A stretch of 64,000 bases of DNA, from the NCBI GenBank assembly GCA_015680685.1, contig MNCI01008086.1, positions 16,942 through 80,941 on the forward strand, written 5' to 3'. The stretch's first letter is position 1. The number at the start of each line of letters is the position of its first letter. Of this stretch, positions 57,501 through 64,000 are shown one piece after another. The notes beneath the pieces are model-generated. The model worked only from the letters and a program-made list of their open reading frames with translations. It did no database searches and was not told the DNA's origin. Origin of the DNA: Gnetum montanum. Its lineage: Eukaryota; Streptophyta; Gnetopsida; Gnetales; Gnetaceae. The translations under genes were made by a program, and so were the position numbers.

Positions 57501-60500
57501 TGAGTTAAGGTCAACAATGCGTGAGTCATTGTTTTGAGTTTCATCGAGGAGTTCAGAGAGTGTGATCTACAATGAAGGTACCTGCAACTCCATAGGTAAA
57601 ACAGCTTTTGAACCATATACAAGACTGTACGGTGTTTTACCTGTGGATGTTCTATGTGTCGTTCGATATGCCCATAGTGTGTAAACTAGTTGTTCATGCC
57701 ATCTTCTTTTGATCTAATTAAGCATTTTCTTGAGCACCATGATTGTTTTATTCGTGGATTTTGCTTGACCGTTGCTCTGAGAATAGTATGGTGATGAAAA
57801 CGAATGTTTGATGCCTAGGCTCTCACAAAAGGTTTTGGTTTCGACACTGCTGAATTATCGCCTGTTATCAGTGATTATGGTCGTTGGAATGCCAAAACAA
57901 GTCATAATGTTTTCAAGGATGAAGTTGCATACTTTTTTTGATGTGGTCTTCCTAAGAGGAATAGCTTCTACCCATTTTTTGAAATATTCTGTTGCAGTTA
58001 TAATGAAGCTATGTCCTATGGAAGATGGGGGAGTTATTGGTCCTATGATGTCTAACCCCCATTTCTGGAGAGGCCATGTGATTTGAGCTGTATGCAACTC
58101 ATTAGGTGACACATGTATGAGATTACCATGTTTTTGATAGATGCTTAACGTTTTGACTTTGGAGAAACAGTCGTACTCCATGTGTGGCCAATAGTAGCCT
58201 AAATGTCTAATTTTGGTTGCCATTGCCTTGGGTGCTATGTGCCCTCCTCAAAGTCCTTCATGAGCTTGTTCCATGATGGTTTGGCCATCGATGCTACTAA
58301 CGCACACTAACAAAATGCCTTCATAGGATCTACGACGTAACGTGTCCCCTATCAGTGCATACCACCGAGAGCGTTTCCGCACTGCGTCCTTCTGAGCATT
58401 CGTCGGATGTTGAGGTTGTTCACCATGTAGAAGGTACTCCTTTATGTCATCGTATGATTCCACAGTGTGTGTTGTGCTAACGGATGCTATGGGTAGTTCA
58501 TTGGGAGCATCAGTTATGGACTTGGCAAAACTCATTATGGAACTGGGCAACATGAAACATGTCAGGTGGAATGTTTAGGGCTAGTGTTGCAAGTGCGTTT
58601 GTGATGGTATTGTCATTTCTGGAAATATGTTGCATGTCTATGTTTATGAATTGTTTCAGCAGGTGTTTTGTCAAGTCGCAGTATGGTTGTAAATGTAAAG
58701 CTTTACATGCATATACATCTGTGACCTGATTGATGACTAACTGTGAGTCGCCTCTAACTATGAGCTGTGTGGTTTTTGAAGTTAGTGCTGCCATGAGATC
58801 TCTAAGAAGACCTTCATACTCTGCCACATTGTTAGTACAAGGAAAGTTTAAATGATAAGAAAAGGATCGAATCTTCCCAGAGGGATACGTGATAACTACT
58901 GTAGCACTTCCTCCTCGGGAGGTTGATGCTCCATCAAAGTTTAAGATGACGTCGTAGTTATTAAGTACTGTGTCTATTGTGTTTACATTCTCATTGGGAA
59001 ACTCTGGGTTGATCGTTGCTTGGTCTTGCGTTGGTGATGCGGTCATTTGATTAACTATATCTTGACCTTTAACTGATGATTGAGCTATGTAGTGCAGGTC
59101 AAACTCAGCAATCATCGCCTTCCATCTAGCTATCTTGCTTGATTCATATATGTTGTTCATGATAGCTCTGAGCACGTTGTCTTTATAGATGATATAAACT
59201 TGGTTACGGAAGAGATAATGTCGTCACTTCTTTAAAGAAAAGATAAGGGCAAGGCATGACCTCTCCACGTCATTGTAACATTGTTCGTAGGCTACTAATG
59301 CATGGCTCAAGTAGTAAACATGGATTTCAGTTCCACCCTCGCGTTTCTGACAAAGCATAGACATGATGGATGTATCAGATGTCGGAAGGTAGATGTAAAA
59401 TGCTTTATTGTTCTGTGGTGGATGAACTGTTGGCATTTGAGCTAGTGCCGTTTTGATGTTCTCAAAGGCTTATTGGCACTGTGGAGTCCATTCAAAATGG
59501 GCATTCTTGTGCAATAAGTGCTGCATAGGCTTCCACTTTTCTGTCATTTTTTCAATGAAGCGTCTAATAAACTGTAATATACCTTATAGACCGTGAAGTT
59601 TGGTAAGGTTGCTAGGTGGTTTCAGATCTGTTATTGCCTTGACCTTATCCGAATCTACTCGTATTTCTGTCTTAGATACAATGAATCCAAGCATTTTGCC
59701 TATTTTGACCCCAAAGGCACATTTCTTTGAGTTGATTCTAAGCTCGTATTTTAGACAACGTTTTAGTACCAAGTCTAGATCTTGTACATGTTGCTCAGTT
59801 GTTTTTGATTTGACTGCAATGTCATCTACATAGTCATTAAGCGAGTTGAACATGTAATCACTAAAGATGAATTTCATCGCTCGTTGATATGTAGCCCTGA
59901 CGTTCTTGAGACCGAATGGCATCATCGTCTAACAAAATTTATCCCATGGTGTCATAAAGGTTATCCTGAGTTGATGTTCGGGGTTGATCGTAATCTAGTT
60001 GTATCCTGAAAAGTCATCCATAAAGGATAACAATGCATGCCTAGTAGTTGAATCAACAAGTTGATCGATGCTAGGTAGCGGGAAGTCATCCCTTATGGTT
60101 GCAATGTTGAGGTCACGGAAGTCAATACATAGACGAATGCTCCTGTTCTTCTCTAGGACTACATCCATGTTGGATACCCAATCAGCGTAGTCAACAGCTC
60201 AAATGAAACGAACTTGATAAAGCTTTGTGATCTCATTGCGAATTGCCAACGCTACTTCAGGCTTGACCTTGCATGCTTTTTGTTTTACTGGTCTTAGTTT
60301 TGGATCAAGTATAATGTTATGCTAGACTATTCGAGGGTCGAGCCCAGGCATGTCAGTGTAAGACCAAGTGAATGCTTTCATGTTGTCTTTTAGCACTTGA
60401 GCTATGTCACCGGAAAGTTGTTAGTTTAACAGAGTACTTAGTTTTAAAATTTTAACCTTGCCATTTGATGTAGTTATGGGGACTTTGGCTAGGGGATCTT

Positions 60501-60790
60501 TGGTGATGTTAGGTCCAAAGATTTTGTTATTCCTTTAAAGCAATCTAGTGTTTCTTGGGTTGATGCCACTAAATTATTGTATTTTGGGGAGTCTAAATCA
60601 ATGGACTCTAGATTGATTTCTCATTTAATTGCTCCATGTGGTCCATTGATAGACAACAGTATGAAGAGTCGCTTGCTATCCATGTATTTGCTCCTGCCAA
60701 TGAAATAGGGAGCTATGTTAGCAAGGGTGAGTTTTCTTCTTCTTTTTTTTCTTAATGAATTGATTTTAAGTTTAAATGTAACCAATGGTA
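57501..60790 (-). pseudogene. Tat-type Ty3/gypsy pol pseudogene (Tat-1): RT, RNase H, second RNase H, integrase
   Basis: Minus strand order: pre-RT segment (60540-60790); RT about 59590-60540 with RLCIDFRDLNIATIRDDFPL, MDDFSGYN and YVDDIAVKSK (DD codons 59821-59826); RNase H about 59170-59500 with LSHALVAYEQCY; a second, archaeal-type RNase H about 58560-59000 with NFDGAS, NVAEYEGLL and VRGDSQLVI; integrase about 57520-58480 with GLDIIGPI and NAQKDAVRKRSRWYALIGD. This double RNase H order defines the Tat lineage. Zinc-finger cysteines are lost (IYQKHG context) and the third acidic residue reads Lys (AAA at 57759-57761 in NGQAKSTNK). Gag and protease are missing to the right. Confidence 0.8.
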
Positions 60791-60825
60791 TACCAAGGGT
60801 AGGTTACCGTCATGCCTGGACGTAT

Positions 60826-60912
60826 GGCAGTTTCAGGCCATACCGGGCTGGGGTGGCAGTTTAAGGCCATACCGGGCCATGAGGGGCAGTTTAAGGCCAT
60901 ACTGAGCCATGT
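60826..60912. repeat. Minisatellite, three 29-30-bp units
   Basis: GGCAGTTTMAGGCCATACCG repeats begin at 60826, 60855 and 60885. Confidence 0.8.
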
Positions 60913-61360
60913 GTGTGTACAAGAATTTAAAAATTTTTATTTTATATTTTATTTCTATATTCTTCTTATTTTTAAAGTTTGAGGTTTGGGCATTGATAAA
61001 AGAAAAAAGGGGTTAGCGTAACCGAAATAACAAAGAATAACATTATGTATTTTACTTTGTTTTCAGAAGCTTTTACAGTTTGGTGTTGCCCAAAGGGGTT
61101 AGCGTAATCAAAAGTAAATATTTTATTTTATTTTATTTTTCCTTTTGGATGTTGTTAACGATGGTCCAGTGTAAGAGAAGAAGTAACATTATGTATATTT
61201 TACTAGTATTTTAAAATTTTTACTTTTACGGCGTGGGCGTTTCACCTAGGAGGTTAGCGTGAAAACAATGTGGTAATAAAAGTAATGGTAAAATATAATA
61301 AAATAAAGGGGGAAAATTAAAAAGGTTCGACCAGTAAATGTAAAATTCATTTCATCATTT
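60913..61360. other. AT-rich stretch with repeated GGTTAGCGTRA
   Basis: Three occurrences of AAGGGGTTAGCGTAA or AGGAGGTTAGCGTGA (about 61008, 61094, 61250). No gene seen. Confidence 0.4.
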
Positions 61361-61586
61361 TACAGTGTGAGTATTGGAAACCAGGCAACAGTGGCAGCAT
61401 AAGCAAGGTGAGTAGCATACAGCCGGCATCAGAGGCAGAATCAAAGTGTGTACGACAACGTGCAGCATCCCGGAGGGGAACGTGACTAAGTACTGCACCT
61501 AGATCTACAACATTCGGAGCCAGATCTGCAACTACAGCGTCCAGATCTACAGCATATAGGATCAGATCTGAAGCGTCTGAGGCAAA

Positions 61587-61793
61587 ATGGGCAAAGGAAA
61601 AAAAGACAAGGGCAAGGGAAAGAAGGAGGCGACACTAGCGTTCATGGAGGAAAGTGAGGAGATGCTTCAACATGTTCCTCAGCCTAGGATCCCTTCATGG
61701 ATAGGGTCTATGCACAGGTACGCTCCTGTTTCATGTTTTATTTTCCTTTTTTCTTTCTATTTTGTTGTTGTTGTTTCGATGTGTATGGCGTAA
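61587..61793 (+). CDS. Short lysine-rich ORF, possible first exon of unknown gene
   Basis: ATG 61587 opens a 68-codon frame. The first 15 residues are very basic (MGKGKKDKGKGKKEA), followed by an acidic/amphipathic part (FMEESEEMLQHVPQPRIPSW) and a hydrophobic tail. GCACAG/GTACGC at about 61718 is a good splice donor, so the hydrophobic tail may be intron read-through and the ORF a first exon of about 44 codons. Just upstream (61450-61585) AGATCT motifs recur about five times. It lies opposite in strand to Tat-1. I do not recognise it; it could be an antisense or accessory ORF of another retroelement. Confidence 0.35.
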   Translation: MGKGKKDKGKGKKEATLAFMEESEEMLQHVPQPRIPSWIGSMHRYAPVSCFIFLFSFYFVVVVSMCMA

Positions 61794-61799
61794 ACGTCC

Positions 61800-61930
61800 T
61801 TGTGCGGCGTGTGCGCATGCAGTGTGTGCACCCTGGGCGTTTACAACATGTGTAAAAAAAAAGGTCTATTTTTTGGATGAATTTTTCATGTGAATGGTGT
61901 CTTCCATGTGATTTAATTTCCTTAATGTGA
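61800..61930. other. Short noncoding stretch with GCGT-rich words
   Basis: Contains GTGCGGCGTGTGCGCATGCAGTGTGTGC. No gene seen. Confidence 0.3.
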
Positions 61931-62329
61931 GTAGCTAACTTCTGGACTGTGTCGTCCCTGATTTGTGTTTTCTTAGGACCTGATCATTTTGAGCATGAGT
62001 GATGCGTGCTCATAGGCAGCGTACATGATAACAAGAGCCATATTTTTGGGTACATTTCATTTTTTCAATTTTGGGGAGGGCCAAGTTTTCTCCAATTTTT
62101 TTTATTTTCCTTGCCTTGAATTGCAGGGTTTGCGTTACTAGTGTTAGTTGCAGTTCCAAGGCTTGTACATGAGGGTTTGAATTCCTAGTTTTGAGATCAT
62201 GGGTGAAAGAGAATAGTGTGAATACCTATCCTTGGTCGTCTGGTGTGCATGTATGGCCCATAAATTGTGGGTATTTCTTGTCTCCATTTACCGTGAATTC
62301 GTAGATGGAATTATCATCATTGCGTGTAT

Positions 62330-63310
62330 AGGGTCTCATTCAACATGAGTACATGACTCAAAGATCAGCGTGAATGTGGTGCTAAGATCAGTGTTAGCAT
62401 GAGTACAAGACCAAACGTTAGCATGAGTGCCTGTCCCAGCATCAGCGTGAGTTTATGGAGATAAAACCTATGTGAATAATGAGCCAAAATCAGCATGAGG
62501 GTGAATACAAGACCATAGGCAGCGTGAGTGTACAACCAAATCATCATTGTGAGTGAATATTCTAGCGTGAGTGTTTTCTGTTTCATGGTTCAGCACTTCA
62601 TACCACAAGGATTAGACTAAATGTATGGTTTTTGTCATTACAGTATGGTTTAGCATGATGCATTAGCGCTAGAACAGTATGGTTTAGCATGATGCATTAG
62701 CGCTGGAACAGTATGGTTTTTGTCATTACATTGGTGGGTCAATGTAATGGAACAATGTGAGTGATACAGAGGTTTCGTTTGAAACAAGTGAATGTAAATT
62801 GGTGGGAGTACAGTAATGCTATGGGTAGTTTTACGATAGCATGGGTGAATGTATTGCAACGTGAGTAGCCATCTTTATGGCCGTGGGTATTGACAACATG
62901 AGCTATTGTAAAACTCTATTAGCGTGAGTTAGGCCTCTTACTTGGCAGCATGGGCTATTGAACCAAAATAAGCGTGACTTAGGCCTCTAATTTGGGCAGC
63001 GTGAGCGGTGGTATTGTTGTTGATACTCAGCATTACTGGTTTTCAGTGTGAGTTTCTACATCCTTAGGATGAGGGGAGCCTTTTTTTTTCAGCGTGAGTT
63101 TTGGTTTACCGTATAGTGTAGCGTGAGTATTCCCCCTAACTTAGCGTAAGTGGCCCCAAGCTTAGCGCGAGTTAGATCTTAAGGCACTAGCGTGAGTTAG
63201 GTTCATTTTATCGTAAGTCATTACCACCTCTATCCCAAGTTGTCATTCATTTTCTCTTGTGTGCAACGTAAGTGTTCCATACATGCAACATGAATCACTT
63301 TTCTAGGGTG
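62330..63310. repeat. Degenerate array of AGCGTGAGT words
   Basis: About 25 variants of RRCRTGAGT occur in under 1 kb (for example near 62436, 62446, 62565, 62920, 63085, 63120, 63190), often followed by TAGGCCTCT or T-rich text, at irregular spacing. No coding frame. Confidence 0.55.
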
Positions 63311-63636
63311 ATGCGAACTATGAGCTGTTTTTACCTATGGTTGTAACATAAACTAGTCCTCCTTCAATGACGTTTTGGTTCAAGCCCTCCCCAACGCATT
63401 TTATAAAATATTTGTGAGTGCTTCTAGTACTAATTTTTTTAGATGCCAACGGTAAACTAGCTATTATGGAGGGCCTGGTAAATTCGGGAGCCTAACGCCT
63501 TTGATCAGTCAAATGAATGTAGACCTCCGCTAACTAGGTCCCTTGTGCTTATGAGGGCGTGTGAAAGCTAAGTATAAGTTTTTTCTAAATGTCCAGCATG
63601 TCAAGTTGGCAGTGTATGAATACTAAATATTTGTCT

Positions 63637-63935
63637 AAGTGTGCTTCGTGTGAACATTGAAAATTTGTCTAAGTATCTAGCGTGGGAACACTGAAAATTT
63701 ATCCAAGTATCTAGTGTGTGAACATTGAAAATTTGTCTAAGTGTCCTTCATGTGAACATTGAAAATTTGTCTAAGTATCTAGCATGTGAACATTGAAAAT
63801 TTGTCTAAGTGTGCTTCGTGTGAACATTGAAAATTTGTCTAAGTATCTAGCATGTGAACACTGAAAATTTGTCTAAGTGTCCAGCGTGCGAACACTGAAA
63901 TTTTGTCTAAGTGTTTAGCGGGTTAAGTCTGCACT
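63637..63935. repeat. 34-bp tandem repeat, about 8.5 units
   Basis: Units start every 34 bp at 63637, 63671, 63705, 63739, 63773, 63807, 63841, 63875 and 63909, consensus AAGTRTCTAGCGTGTGAACA then TTGAAAATTTGTCT. Two unit types (GTGTGCTTCGTG and GTATCTAGCATG) partly alternate, giving a 68-bp higher order. Confidence 0.85.
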
Positions 63936-64000
63936 TAAGTGTTAGTGTAAACTATTGTCTATGAATAATTTACATGTTTATATGCATTCAAGTATCTCTA

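Noticed and set aside
63637-63935. CRISPR-like array
   Set aside because: Units are contiguous with no unique spacers, and the context is plant retroelements.
1-64000. Host genes, tRNA or rRNA
   Set aside because: No long uninterrupted frame, no cloverleaf or rRNA sequence recognised; the coding similarity recognised is retroelement-derived.

Overview
This window is plant nuclear DNA made almost entirely of nested, decayed LTR retrotransposons. I see no host gene, tRNA, rRNA or CRISPR array. The elements are Ty3/gypsy types confined to plants: Athila-like, Tekay/Del-type chromovirus, and Tat-type with a second RNase H. The old nesting, AT-rich sequence and absence of genes suggest a large plant genome; I cannot name the species. 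Element names below (Ath-A etc.) are mine.

Layout. 1-2882: 3' end of a plus-strand Athila-like element (Ath-F), with a 0.8-kb stretch present twice around an N at 803. 2883-5533: 5' end (gag, primer site, LTR) of a minus-strand relative (Ath-E). 5539-6075: integrase/chromodomain remnant of a chromovirus (Tek-1), whose 3.3-kb 3' LTR (6076-8407 plus 20299-21289) is split by a complete minus-strand element, Ath-A (8408-20293). 21290-24813: old plus-strand fragment Ath-D. 24814-50323: plus-strand element Ath-B, itself interrupted by the complete minus-strand element Ath-C (36059-49411). 50324-52682: AT-rich, unidentified. 52683-55230: rearranged minus-strand relative Ath-G. 55376-56530: proline-rich ORF remnant and promoter-like sequence. 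56850-57500: tandem repeats. 57500-60790: minus-strand Tat-type pol. 60826-64000: satellite-like repeats and one lysine-rich plus-strand ORF.

The Athila-like family reads LTR, tRNA primer site, gag, protease, RT/RNase H, integrase, spacer, ORF3, polypurine tract, LTR. The most interesting feature is ORF3 (about 945 codons). In Ath-A, Ath-B and Ath-C it is preceded by what looks like its own transcription unit: an LTR-like promoter, a leader of roughly 120 nt, a ~300-bp intron with GT (or GC)...AG ends, and an ATG directly after the acceptor AG. Ath-F keeps the same acceptor-ATG junction. The boxes upstream of this internal promoter resemble those in the LTR of the same subfamily: CATCGATGRGGCC-like in Ath-A/B/C, paired GATATC in Ath-F/G.

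All copies are broken by stops, many of them TAG where CAG is expected. Ath-A lacks most of integrase and Ath-B lacks protease; only Ath-C keeps every region. Target-site duplications (gaaaa, atgca, taatc/caatc) support the nesting order.
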